Assembly: GCA_041389525.1 (NCBI GenBank)
Contig: JAWKRR010000027.1
Span: 29,941 to 93,940 of the forward strand
DNA length: 64,000 nucleotides
Reading direction: 5' to 3'
From: JACKFB01 sp041389525
Lineage (GTDB): Bacteria; Myxococcota_A; UBA9042; PHBI01; JACKFB01
The notes below the pieces were generated by a model. That model was not told the DNA's origin and made no database searches. It was given only the letters and a program-made list of their open reading frames with translations. Made by a program: the position numbers and the translations under genes. Shown piece after piece: positions 17,329-26,006 of the stretch. How positions within the stretch are numbered: the stretch's first letter is position 1; every line of letters begins with the position of its first letter.

Positions 17329-18141
17329 GTGACGCTGACCACCGATTTCGGCTTCCGCGACGGCTACGTCGGCGCGATGCGCGGCATCCTCGCCGCCGCC
17401 ACCGGCCCCTCCGGCCCCCTCCGCTGCGTCGACATCGCCCACGGCATCGCCCCCCAGGACGTGCGCGGAGGTGCTGTGGCCCTCCGGCGCGCCGCCCCCC
17501 ACTTCCCACCGGGCACCGTCCACCTCGCCGTCGTCGACCCCGGCGTCGGCACCGACCGCGCGCCCCTGGCCCTGCTCGCGGGCGGCCACGCCTTCGTCGG
17601 CCCCGACAACGGCCTCTTCGACTGGGTCACCGGCGCCCTCGGCGGCGCAGACGGCGCCTGGCGAATCGAAGCCCACCCCTGGCTCCCTGCCTCGCCCGCG
17701 CCGACCTTCCACGGTCGCGACATCTTCGCCCCCACCGCCGCCGCCCTCGCCACCGGCCGCCTCCTCCCCTCCGCCGTCGGCCCGCCGGTCACCCCCCTCG
17801 CCCTCGCGCTCCCCGCCGTCCGCGCCCTCGACGACGGCCGCCTCATCGGCGAGGTCGTGTCCATCGACCACTTCGGCAACCTCGTCACCAACATCGGCCG
17901 CTCAGACCTCACTCACCTCGCCCCCCCGGCCGCCTGGCGCGTCGAGATCGCCGGCCGCCCCGTCCCAGTCGCCGACGCCTACGGCCACGCGCCCCCCGGC
18001 CACCTCGTCGCGCTCATCGGCAGCGACGGCTGGCTCGAGATCGCCGTCCGCGACGGGCACGCCGCCGAGCGCCTGGAGCTGGACCTGGGCGCCCGCGTCA
18101 CCGTCCGCTTCGACGAGCCACCGGCACCGCCCGCCAGCTGA
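17329..18141 (+). CDS. SAM hydrolase (SAM hydroxide adenosyltransferase, DUF62)
   Basis: A 270-residue enzyme of the S-adenosyl-L-methionine hydroxide adenosyltransferase family, which splits SAM with hydroxide into adenosine and methionine. Diagnostic segments are VTLTTDFGFRDGYVGAM at the N-terminus, VDPGVGTDR, FVGPDNGLF, TFHGRDIFAP and DHFGNLVTNI. The GTG at 17329 fits the normal family start. The frame stays open upstream to an ATG at 17134, but that would translate a structured inverted repeat into a low-complexity extension, so it is disfavoured. The last residues are a Pro/Ala tail. It shares an eight-base hairpin with the convergent hydrolase gene at 18151. Confidence 0.9.
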   Translation: MTLTTDFGFRDGYVGAMRGILAAATGPSGPLRCVDIAHGIAPQDVRGGAVALRRAAPHFPPGTVHLAVVDPGVGTDRAPLALLAGGHAFVGPDNGLFDWVTGALGGADGAWRIEAHPWLPASPAPTFHGRDIFAPTAAALATGRLLPSAVGPPVTPLALALPAVRALDDGRLIGEVVSIDHFGNLVTNIGRSDLTHLAPPAAWRVEIAGRPVPVADAYGHAPPGHLVALIGSDGWLEIAVRDGHAAERLELDLGARVTVRFDEPPAPPAS

Positions 18142-18163
18142 GCCGGCCGCCTACGGGCTCAGC
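18137..18163. terminator. hairpin covering both stop codons of a convergent pair
   Basis: GCTGAGCC (18137-18144) pairs exactly with GGCTCAGC (18156-18163), with an 11-base loop. It spans the SAM hydrolase stop and the first bases after the stop of the opposite gene. No T-run follows, so it may act as a pause or mRNA 3' end protector. Confidence 0.45.
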
Positions 18164-19668
18164 AGGTCCGCGAAGAGCGCCGCCAGCGCCGTCGCAGCCT
18201 CCGGGCTCAGCTCCGACTGATAGGGGCGCGTCGCCTGGACGAAGGGCACCGCACTCTGGCGCTGCAGCGCGTCGCGGACCGGCTCGGTGATCGCCGGGAC
18301 CACCGTGCAATGCGGCTGCAGCTCGCACTCGGGGCCGCTCTGGGCTTCGCACGGCCAGTAGAGCCGCGAGCTGAAGTCGTCGTCGCGCGCCACCACCCGC
18401 ACGCTCGGCACCGCCAACCCCACCGCCATCGCGCGCTGCGCACCGCCGGAGTGCGAGTTCACGCCGATCCGCGTCGGGTCGACCTCCGGGCGCGCCCGCA
18501 GGTAGGCCAGCGCGCTCAGCTCCTCGCGCAGCTGCAGGCCGATCAGCGGCATCGCGACCTGGTCCCACAGGCTCCGCGCGATGGCCGCCTCGCACGACGC
18601 CCCGCCGATTCGCGCTTGATACGAGCGGCTGTCGGGCGCGAACACCACCATCCCCGCCCGCGCCATGTTCGCGCCGGCCTGCTCGAGGAACGACTCGTCG
18701 GCGCTGCTGAAGTGGCCGTGCAGCAGCAGCACCCCCGGGAACGGGCCCTCGCCCGCGGGGACCGCCAGCAGCCCCGTGCTCGGCCCGAGCTCGGGCACCT
18801 CGAAGCGAACGCGCGTCCACAGGTAGCCCTCGCCCTTGGTCCAGCCGCTGAAGGTCTGCGCCACCACCGTGGACTGCGCCAACCCCGCGAGGGCGAGGTC
18901 GGCGCCGCTCTGGCGCAGAAACCAGCTGCGCAGGTGCACGAAGGTCGAGGGGCACACCAGGTCCGCGGGCGTGCTGGCGGTGAGCAGCGCGGCGAGGGTC
19001 TCCGGCCAGGCGGTCGGTGTCGGAACGAGGCGGTGCTCTTCGGCCCACTTGAGGTAGGGCAGCGCGTTCGGGTGCTCCGCGCAGCTCGTCCCCGGCGCGG
19101 TGAGCGCGCTTCGCGGCGTGATCTCCGCCTCGGTCGGCGAGTCCACGACGGCGGGCAGCGGGACCTCCGGGAGGGCGGCTGGCTTGATGAACTTCCAGGT
19201 CACCGGGCACAGACCGAGGGTCGGGTGCGCGAGGCACTTGCCCTTGGTCGAGCAATAGAACGTGTCGCTGTTCGGGCAGTTCTGCTGCTCGGGATCGCAC
19301 TCGGTGGTCGGGACGACCGCGTCGGGTCCCCCGTCGTCGACGGCGTCGCTGAGCGTGTCGCCGTCGGCTTGGGTGGCATCGCCGGGCTCGGCGTCGGTGT
19401 CCTCGCCGTCGGGTTGAGGCGAGTCGTCGGGCTCTTCGAGGTCGGCGGGCTGGATCTCGGGCTGCAAGTCGGGCGAGCCCGAGTCCCCTGCGTCGGCATC
19501 GAACCACAGCCCGAGATCTTGCCTTCCCCCGTCGTCGGACAGGGCGACGTCGCGCCCGTCGTCGAGGTCCCCATCGGCCGCCGAGCCTTCGCAGGCCGCG
19601 AGCCCCAGCGTCGCAGCGAGGAAGGCCGAAACGGCGAGACCCGCAATCCTCGGCCAGGGTGAAGCCAA
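18151..19668 (-). CDS. alpha/beta-hydrolase lipoprotein with Asp-rich stalk
   Basis: A predicted 505-residue lipoprotein. The TTG at 19668 is chosen because it yields a normal signal peptide ending LGLAAC (lipidated Cys 26); the open frame reaches another TTG at 19803, which would place 45 extra residues before the signal. After the Cys come about 95 residues rich in Asp, Pro and Glu. The rest is an alpha/beta-hydrolase resembling acetyl-xylan esterase or dienelactone hydrolase: oxyanion segment LLLHGHFSSADES, nucleophile elbow NSHSGGAQ (Ser in a variant GxSxG) and the region CTVVPAITEPV near the end with the likely catalytic His just before it. Substrate unknown; an ester or carbohydrate ester outside the cell is plausible. 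A 9-base perfect hairpin at 19692-19715 lies in its leader. Confidence 0.82.
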   Translation of the reverse strand: MASPWPRIAGLAVSAFLAATLGLAACEGSAADGDLDDGRDVALSDDGGRQDLGLWFDADAGDSGSPDLQPEIQPADLEEPDDSPQPDGEDTDAEPGDATQADGDTLSDAVDDGGPDAVVPTTECDPEQQNCPNSDTFYCSTKGKCLAHPTLGLCPVTWKFIKPAALPEVPLPAVVDSPTEAEITPRSALTAPGTSCAEHPNALPYLKWAEEHRLVPTPTAWPETLAALLTASTPADLVCPSTFVHLRSWFLRQSGADLALAGLAQSTVVAQTFSGWTKGEGYLWTRVRFEVPELGPSTGLLAVPAGEGPFPGVLLLHGHFSSADESFLEQAGANMARAGMVVFAPDSRSYQARIGGASCEAAIARSLWDQVAMPLIGLQLREELSALAYLRARPEVDPTRIGVNSHSGGAQRAMAVGLAVPSVRVVARDDDFSSRLYWPCEAQSGPECELQPHCTVVPAITEPVRDALQRQSAVPFVQATRPYQSELSPEAATALAALFADLLSP

Positions 19669-19691
19669 CGCGGAACCGTCCGAAAATTCGC

Positions 19692-19715
19692 GGCGCCGGA
19701 GGTGGGTCCGGCGCC
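19692..19715. repeat. 9-base hairpin in the leader of the hydrolase lipoprotein
   Basis: GGCGCCGGA (19692-19700) and TCCGGCGCC (19707-19715) pair perfectly around a six-base loop. It lies 24 bases upstream of the preferred TTG start on the minus strand, so it would be in the 5' leader and could limit translation. Confidence 0.45.
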
Positions 19716-19799
19716 CCGACGAGGGGAAGCTGTCCGGCGGCTCGGCACGTCCGTAGCGGCCCCCGGGGACTTCAAATTGGTGGCGACCGATCCGTCGAG

Positions 19800-21875
19800 T
19801 CAACGGGAATCGCTGGACCCTGCCGCGGCGTGTGCCGGGGGCCGGGGAGCCGTCGCCCGCGCCAGGGTTCGGGCCTCCAGGGCGAGGCCCACGCCCGCCG
19901 CGCGCTGCAGGACGTCGGCCAGGCCGCGCACCGGGATTCGGAGGAGGTGGCAGCGGGTGGTCGCGACCCAGCCCTGCTCGGCCAGGGAACCGTCAAATAG
20001 CGAGTCCAGACCTAGCAAATCGCCGGGTCCGGCGGTCGCGCCGTGGGGGGCCGGGCTGGTCTCCCGCACCTCACCGCGGCGGACCAGGAAGAGGGTGGGC
20101 GGGGCGTGCGGTTCGCTGCGGATGACGCCCTCGGGCCCGACGACCATCGAGTCGGCGCGGGCGAGCAGGGTCTCGAAGGCGTGGGCGGGGAGGCCGGCGA
20201 AGGGCGCGCAGGAGCGCAGGGCGGCGCGGGAGAGCAGGGTCTCGGACAGGGCGCCGCGGGCCTCGGGGATCTCGCCCAGCAGGCGGTCGACGGCGTCGGC
20301 GCCCAGCACGCGGAGGCGGCCGGCGGTCTCGGCGACCACGTCGGCGTCCTCGTCTGCGCCGAGGGCGCGCATCCGGCCCAAGAAGACGTCGCCCGGGCCG
20401 AAGGTGATGGCGGCGGCGCCGGGGCAGACGAGGCGGAAGGTGCCGGCCGCCACCGCGTAGAGGGCCGGGGCGGCGTCGTGGCCGACGTTCTCGCCCTCGC
20501 GGACGACGCGGGTGACGAGGCGCTCGGCCTCGCCACGGCGGCGGGTCTGGGGCAGCACGCCCAGGGGAGGCATGGAGAGCAGGACGCGGTCGGCCTCCTC
20601 ATCGGGGACGCTGGGGCGCGGGGCGGAGCTGAGGCCGCGGTGCAGCTCCAGGGCCAAGAGGACGCGGCGGGTGACGCTGAGGACGCCGAAGACGCAGCCG
20701 CCGACGCCCAGGGCGGCCCAGGCGACGAAGGGGATGGCGCCAGCGATGCGGATGGGGAGGCTCTCGGAGCCGCCGAGGTGGGAGGCCCAGGCAGAGGTGG
20801 CGGGGCCGGGCGCTCCGAGGAGGAGGGAGACGGCGATGACCAGCCAGAGGGCGGAGAAGGCGAGGACGCGGTCGCTTCGGAGCAGGGTGGGGAGGGAGAC
20901 GCGAGGGCTGCGGCGCATGATGGGGGCGAGGAGGGCGGCGCGGGCTTCGGGGGTGTGGGAGCAGGGCGCGAGGAGGCGCGCGCCGTCGGCGGTGGGGACG
21001 AAGGGGCAGAGCTCGAGGAAGACGACCAGCCAGGGGACCAGGGCGTAGGGGGCGGCGCTGGCGAAGGCGGGGGGGAGGAGGACCGAGGCGACGCCGAGGA
21101 CGCCGGCGGAGACGAGGAGGCCGAGGAGGCCGGCGCGGCCGAGGGAGGCGCGCTCGGCGGGGGGGCGCAGGTGCTCGGCGGGGTCCATGGTGGCGAAGGC
21201 GAGGAGGCCGTTTCGGAGGCGGAGGCCGCCGTGGAAGGGGGTGGGGTGGACGTCGTGGGCTCGCAGCCAGGCGGCGCGGCATGCGGCGCGGCAGAGGCTG
21301 GCGAAGAGCGCGCTGCCGTAGAGCGCGAGGACGGCGGCTTCCCAGCTGCCGGCGACCATGACGCTGGCGGTGGGGTCGCGGAGCAGGGCGAGCAGGGCGG
21401 GGACGCAGAGGAGGGCGGCGATGAGCGCCACGACGGCGAGGACGGTGGGGCGCGTCGCGCGGCTGGGGAGCGGGGGGGCGGCGCGGCCGAGGCCAGGGAC
21501 GGGGAGGACGGGGAGGTCGAGCAGCCAGCTGATGCGGACGCGCCCGCCGAGGACGCCCAGGCGGGGGACGGGATCGGTGAGAAAGCCGGCGGCGGCCAGG
21601 GTTTGGTAGAGCTGCACGAGCCCGGCGTAGCTGGTGCGGCCGTGGCGAATCAGCACCTTGGCGGCGATGGCTTCCATGGTGAGCGAGCCGTCCATGCAGG
21701 CCACGGCGGCCATCTCGGTCTGCGAGAGCACGAAGCTCTGGCGCTCCTTCCGGCGAAAGAGCATGGGGCCCACGACGGATTCGCGGACGTGCACGTCGTC
21801 AGCGAGCCGCGGTCGTTCATCGAAGAGTTCGCTCACGCGCGCCTCACACGGATCCTCAAGTACAGATCGCAGCAT
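19800..21875 (-). CDS. membrane protein with PqqD-like, degenerate M50-like and cyclic-nucleotide-binding regions
   Basis: A 691-residue protein starting at an ATG at 21875. Residues about 30-100 (TEMAAVACMDGSLTMEAIAA and following) look like a PqqD-type winged-helix peptide-recognition fold. Residues about 130-410 hold several hydrophobic segments arranged as in M50 site-2 proteases and the related peptide zinc metalloproteases, but where HExxH is expected I read SLCRAACRAAWLRAH, so the zinc site appears lost. Residues about 440-670 contain two beta-rich stretches with the GPGDVFLGRM and GPGDLLGLDSLF turns of cyclic-nucleotide-binding domains. I infer a membrane sensor or regulator rather than an active protease. 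Its stop lies about 130 bases before the TTG start of the following hydrolase lipoprotein gene on the same strand. Confidence 0.7.
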   Translation of the reverse strand: MLRSVLEDPCEARVSELFDERPRLADDVHVRESVVGPMLFRRKERQSFVLSQTEMAAVACMDGSLTMEAIAAKVLIRHGRTSYAGLVQLYQTLAAAGFLTDPVPRLGVLGGRVRISWLLDLPVLPVPGLGRAAPPLPSRATRPTVLAVVALIAALLCVPALLALLRDPTASVMVAGSWEAAVLALYGSALFASLCRAACRAAWLRAHDVHPTPFHGGLRLRNGLLAFATMDPAEHLRPPAERASLGRAGLLGLLVSAGVLGVASVLLPPAFASAAPYALVPWLVVFLELCPFVPTADGARLLAPCSHTPEARAALLAPIMRRSPRVSLPTLLRSDRVLAFSALWLVIAVSLLLGAPGPATSAWASHLGGSESLPIRIAGAIPFVAWAALGVGGCVFGVLSVTRRVLLALELHRGLSSAPRPSVPDEEADRVLLSMPPLGVLPQTRRRGEAERLVTRVVREGENVGHDAAPALYAVAAGTFRLVCPGAAAITFGPGDVFLGRMRALGADEDADVVAETAGRLRVLGADAVDRLLGEIPEARGALSETLLSRAALRSCAPFAGLPAHAFETLLARADSMVVGPEGVIRSEPHAPPTLFLVRRGEVRETSPAPHGATAGPGDLLGLDSLFDGSLAEQGWVATTRCHLLRIPVRGLADVLQRAAGVGLALEARTLARATAPRPPAHAAAGSSDSR

Positions 21876-22071
21876 AGCGCGCTGTCCCCGCGAATCCGAA
21901 AGGGAGTTGGCGGTGGGTGCTGTGGCGGTGCGGCGGTAGGGCTTGTGCGGCGCGGCGAAACGGGCGCGCGGTGTCCCGGGGTGGTGCTTGCCCCTTGGGC
22001 GCGAGCCCTCCGTTCTGCTAGAACCCGCCAGCCCGGCGGTAGGTCGCCGGCGTACTTTCGAGGTCCTGCGT

Positions 22072-22302
22072 ATGTGTCGGTCGAATCAGTCGTTTGGTGT
22101 CGTTTCCCTGAGGGTCGCGGTCGTTCTTGGGCTCGTCGCGCTCGCGCTGACGGCCGGAGCTTGCGGCGGGGAGGGATACGGCGGGACGGCCGACGCGGTG
22201 GCGGATGCGATCTCGGACGGCGGCTCGGACGCGGGCGCTGACGGCGGCCCGGACGCCGGTCCGGACGGTGGGGCCGACGCTGGGCCTGACGACTGGGCCT
22301 GA
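22072..22302 (+). pseudogene. signal-peptide fragment of the amidohydrolase lipoprotein, cut off by a frameshift
   Basis: ATG 22072 opens MCRSNQSFGVVSLRVAVVL and a lipobox LTAGAC, then an Asp/Gly/Ala-rich stalk, and stops at 22302. The downstream protein continues in the +1 frame. The DNA here is a 12-base repeat GACGCTGGGCCT; the second copy reads GACGACTGGGCCT with one extra A at 22292. Removing that base joins this signal peptide to the 22205-25987 frame without any other change. It is either a sequencing error or a genuine slippage mutation. Confidence 0.8.
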
Positions 22303-25300
22303 CGCTGGGATCGACGGCGGGGCTGACGGCGGCCCAGACGGCGGGCCGGACACGCAGACCGACGCGATCTCGGACTCCGGACCGGACGCGATCTCCGACG
22401 GCGGCTCGGACGCGGCGCCCGACGCGATCTCCGATTCCGGCACCGACGGCGCCTCGGACGGGGGCGCGGACGCGACGCCCGACGCCACCACCGACACCCA
22501 GACCGACACCAACGTCCCGCTCCCGGCGTGCGGCGAGCCGCTTGCGGGGACGCCCGGCACCTGCACGGTGACCGCCGGAAACGCGACCACGCTGATCCTC
22601 GGCGATCTGGTCCTCCCGAACGGGCTGCTCCCCGGCGGTCAGCTCCTGGTCGTCGGCGACAAGATCACCTGCGTCGGCTGCGACTGCGCCGCGAAGGCCC
22701 CCGGCGCCACCCAGATCAGCTGCCCCGGCACCGTGATCTCGCCCGGCCTCATCAACGCCCACGACCACATCACCTTCACGCAGATGAAGCCCGTGGACCA
22801 CGGCACCATCCGCTACACGCACCGCCACGAGTGGCGCAAGGGCCTCAACGGGTTCAAGGCCCTGCCGGTCAAGCAGAACAGCCACGCCCTCGGCGACGCC
22901 TGGGGCGAGATGCGCCAAGTGATGGGCGGCGCGACCAGCCTCTTCGGCTCAGGCGCGGAGGTGGGCTTCCAGCGAAACCTCGACCGCGACAACCGCCTCG
23001 AGGGGCTCACCCACGCCGCCGCCGACTACAGCACCTTCCCGCTCGGCGACTCGGGCGCCAAGTCGCTGCCGCTGACCTGCTCGGCGTACAAGTTCGACGA
23101 CGCCAGCGTCGCCGCGGCGCAGGTGGCCTACGTCCCGCACTTCGCCGAAGGCATCGAAGGCTCCGCACAAAACGAGATCCACTGCGGCTCCGGCACCAAG
23201 ACCGGCGGCGTCGACCTGATCTTCCCGACCACGGCGATGATCCACGGCATCGGCCTGACCGCCGCCGACATCGCGATGGTCGTCGGGGAGGGCGCGGGGC
23301 TGGTCTGGTCGCCCCGCACGAACACGTCGCTCTACGGGTTCACGGCCGACGCCCCGATGTACGACCGGCTGGGCGCGCTGGTCGCGCTGGGCACCGACTG
23401 GACCGCGTCGGGATCGGCCACGATGCTGCGCGAGCTGGCCTGCGCCCGCAGCTGGAACGAGAGCTACTGGGACAGCTACTTCTCCGACGCCGACCTCATC
23501 GCGATGGCCACCTCGTCCGCGGCCGAGCTGCTCGGTTTCGGCGACGTCCTGGGCAGCCTGACCGTGGGCAAGGTCGCGGACATCGCGGTCTTCGACGCGA
23601 CCGAGAGCGCCGGCTACAAGGCCATCCTCGACGCCGAGGTGGACGACGTCGTCCTGGTCCTGCGCGGCGGCCTCGTGCTCTACGGCGACGCGCCCGCCGT
23701 CGCTGGGCTCGCCAAAGCCAGCGACTGCGAGACCCTCGACGTCTGCACCCGCGCAAAACGCATCTGCGCGACCCGCGAGATCGGCAAGTCCTACGCCACG
23801 CTCAAGGGCGAGGTCGAGGCTGACACCTACGAGATGTTCTTCTGCGGCGTCCCCCCGGGTGAGCCGAGCTGCACCCCCTTCCGGCCCGGCGAGTTCACCG
23901 GCGTCGCCTCCGCCAACGACGCCGACGGCGACGGGTTCGCCGACTCGGTCGACAACTGCCCCAGCGTCTTCAACCCCCCGCGCCCCCTCGACGGCCTGGC
24001 CCAGCCCGACGTCGACGCCGACGGCGACGGCGACGCCTGCGATCCCTGCCCCTTCGACGCCGACACCACCGCCTGCTCCTCGGTAGACCCTCAGGATCTC
24101 GACAGCGACGGCATCGCAAACGCCCTCGACAACTGCCCCAGCGTGCCCAACGCCGACCAGAAGGACGGTGACGACGACCAGGTCGGCGACGCCTGCGACG
24201 GCTGCCCCCTCGACCCCAACCCCGCGGGCCAGCCCTGTCCGCGCTCGATCTACGACGTGAAGAGCGGCGCCGCCGCCATCGGCGAGTCCGTCTCGCTGGT
24301 CGGCGCCCTGGTCACCGCGGCCGGCGACCGCAGCTTCTTCCTCTCGGTGGACCCGGCCAGCGCTGGCTGGGCCGGCGCGCCAAACTCCGGCCTCTTCGTC
24401 TTCTACCCCAACGGCGCGCTGCCCCCGGTCGGCGCCCGCGTCGACGTCACCGGCAAGGTCTCGCTCTTCCACGGCCAGATTCAGCTCGATTCGGCCGTCT
24501 ACACCGTGGTCGATGCGAGCGCGACGCTGCCCGCCCCCCTGGCGGTCAAGACCGCCGACGTGCGTGTGGGCGGCAAGGACGCCAAGGCCCTCGAGGGCGT
24601 GCTGGTGAAGGTCGCGGATCTCACCGTGGTCGACGCCTCCCCCGCCGGCCAGACCGGCGAGACCGTCGCCGGTGAGTTCGACGTGAGCGACCTCCCGGCC
24701 GCGGCCCCGGGCAGCCCCGGCCTGCCGGTCGACGACGCGCTCTTCGCCATCGATCCCCAGCCCCAGTCAGGCCAGAAGTTCGCGTCCATCACCGGCGTCC
24801 TCCGCCTCTCCTGGGACCGCAACAAGCTGCAGCCGCGTTCGGCGGCCGACGTCGTCTTCGGGGCGCCCAAGTTCTTCGCCATCGAGCCCGCCCTCGGCAC
24901 CGTCTACGAGAACTCCACCGACGTCGCCGCCGCGCCGCCGCTGCGCGTGCGCCTGACCGGCCCGGCCCTCACCGACACCTTCGTGCCGGTCACAAGCGCC
25001 GACCCCATCAACCTGACCGTGGTGGGCGGCGGCGCGACCGTGCTGACGGGCGAGTCCTTCGCCGAGCTGCGATTCGACTCCGTCAGCGCCCTCACCGGCA
25101 CGCCCATCGTCATCACGGGAGACCTCGGCGGCGTCACGGCGACCGCGGGTGTTGAGGTCCGCTCGCTCAACAACCTGCCGCAGGTCATCGCGATCGAGCC
25201 CGACCCCCTGACGATCCTCATCGAGACCAGCACCACCGTCGAGCTCTTCCTCGACGCGCCGGCGCCGCCGGGCGGGCTCGACATCGAGATCGCCACCACG

Positions 25301-25987
25301 AACGCCATCGTCGACGCCCCCGCGTCGGTGAACGTCCCCGAGGGCGCGTTCTCGGTCGAGCTGGTCCTGATGGCGGGCGCCAACGCCGGCCTCGACACGC
25401 TGACCGCCACCACGACCTCGGGCGTGTACTCGCTGCCCTTCGAGGTGGTCGCGGCCCCGCCGGTCGGCCTCTTGCTCGCCGAGGTCCTCTACGACGTCAC
25501 CGGCGAGGACACCGGCCTCGAGTGGGTGCGCCTCTACAACGGGTCGACCGCGCCGGTGGATCTGGCCGGCTGGTCCCTGGGCCACGGCGGCGTCACCTAC
25601 AACGCCGCCACCTACCAGCTCGCCGGCATCATCGGCCCGGGCGAGTGCTTCGTGGTCGGCGGTCCCAACGGCAACGCCAACAACGGCCAACCCGTCTACG
25701 GACAGGCGAAGGACTTCAACCCGGACCTCCAGAACTCGGGCGCGACCGCGGACGCCATCGGCCTCTTCCACCTGAAGGCTGCCGACATCAAGGCGGACTC
25801 GCTGCCGGTGGACGCGGTGGTCTACGGCGGGACGAACGCCGACAAGTTCAAGGACCCCGACGGGCTGCCCTACGCGCTGCCCCACGTCGACGACGCGCAG
25901 GCGAACAGCTCGCTCCTGCGCACCGGGCTTCAGGTCTGGGTCATCGAGGAGACGCCGTCGCCGAACGAGTGCCCGCCGATCTTCTAG
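22205..25987 (+). CDS. secreted amidohydrolase with TSP3 repeats, OB-like domain and lamin-tail domain
   Basis: The frame is 1260 codons long, but its first 30 residues are Arg/Thr/Ala-rich out-of-frame reading of an Asp-Gly repeat; the true N-terminus is the lipoprotein signal encoded at 22072 in another frame. In order: Asp/Ser/Gly stalk (to about 105); metal-dependent amidohydrolase with the HDH motif in GLINAHDHITF (His186, His188), FIHG-like TAMIHGIGLT and ALGTDWTASGS with the metal-binding Asp; two or three thrombospondin type 3 calcium repeats (DADGDGFADSVDNCPSV, about 570-680); an OB-like domain (about 690-790); Ig-like beta domains; and a lamin-tail domain (GLLLAEVLYDVTGEDTGLEW, about 1090-1235). 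Expected at the cell surface. The substrate, an amide, cyclic amide or phosphoester, is unknown. Confidence 0.85.
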   Translation: MRSRTAARTRALTAARTPVRTVGPTLGLTTGPDAGIDGGADGGPDGGPDTQTDAISDSGPDAISDGGSDAAPDAISDSGTDGASDGGADATPDATTDTQTDTNVPLPACGEPLAGTPGTCTVTAGNATTLILGDLVLPNGLLPGGQLLVVGDKITCVGCDCAAKAPGATQISCPGTVISPGLINAHDHITFTQMKPVDHGTIRYTHRHEWRKGLNGFKALPVKQNSHALGDAWGEMRQVMGGATSLFGSGAEVGFQRNLDRDNRLEGLTHAAADYSTFPLGDSGAKSLPLTCSAYKFDDASVAAAQVAYVPHFAEGIEGSAQNEIHCGSGTKTGGVDLIFPTTAMIHGIGLTAADIAMVVGEGAGLVWSPRTNTSLYGFTADAPMYDRLGALVALGTDWTASGSATMLRELACARSWNESYWDSYFSDADLIAMATSSAAELLGFGDVLGSLTVGKVADIAVFDATESAGYKAILDAEVDDVVLVLRGGLVLYGDAPAVAGLAKASDCETLDVCTRAKRICATREIGKSYATLKGEVEADTYEMFFCGVPPGEPSCTPFRPGEFTGVASANDADGDGFADSVDNCPSVFNPPRPLDGLAQPDVDADGDGDACDPCPFDADTTACSSVDPQDLDSDGIANALDNCPSVPNADQKDGDDDQVGDACDGCPLDPNPAGQPCPRSIYDVKSGAAAIGESVSLVGALVTAAGDRSFFLSVDPASAGWAGAPNSGLFVFYPNGALPPVGARVDVTGKVSLFHGQIQLDSAVYTVVDASATLPAPLAVKTADVRVGGKDAKALEGVLVKVADLTVVDASPAGQTGETVAGEFDVSDLPAAAPGSPGLPVDDALFAIDPQPQSGQKFASITGVLRLSWDRNKLQPRSAADVVFGAPKFFAIEPALGTVYENSTDVAAAPPLRVRLTGPALTDTFVPVTSADPINLTVVGGGATVLTGESFAELRFDSVSALTGTPIVITGDLGGVTATAGVEVRSLNNLPQVIAIEPDPLTILIETSTTVELFLDAPAPPGGLDIEIATTNAIVDAPASVNVPEGAFSVELVLMAGANAGLDTLTATTTSGVYSLPFEVVAAPPVGLLLAEVLYDVTGEDTGLEWVRLYNGSTAPVDLAGWSLGHGGVTYNAATYQLAGIIGPGECFVVGGPNGNANNGQPVYGQAKDFNPDLQNSGATADAIGLFHLKAADIKADSLPVDAVVYGGTNADKFKDPDGLPYALPHVDDAQANSSLLRTGLQVWVIEETPSPNECPPIF

Positions 25988-26006
25988 CCCGCTCGGGGGC
26001 AGACCT

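Noticed and set aside
17301..17330. tRNA T-arm-like GGATTCGAGCCCT
   Set aside because: No acceptor stem or anticodon arm can be drawn around it.
20043..22241. 732-codon plus frame rich in Gly, Glu and Ala
   Set aside because: Antisense of the M50-like membrane gene; hydrophobic codons read backwards as GAG/GGC.
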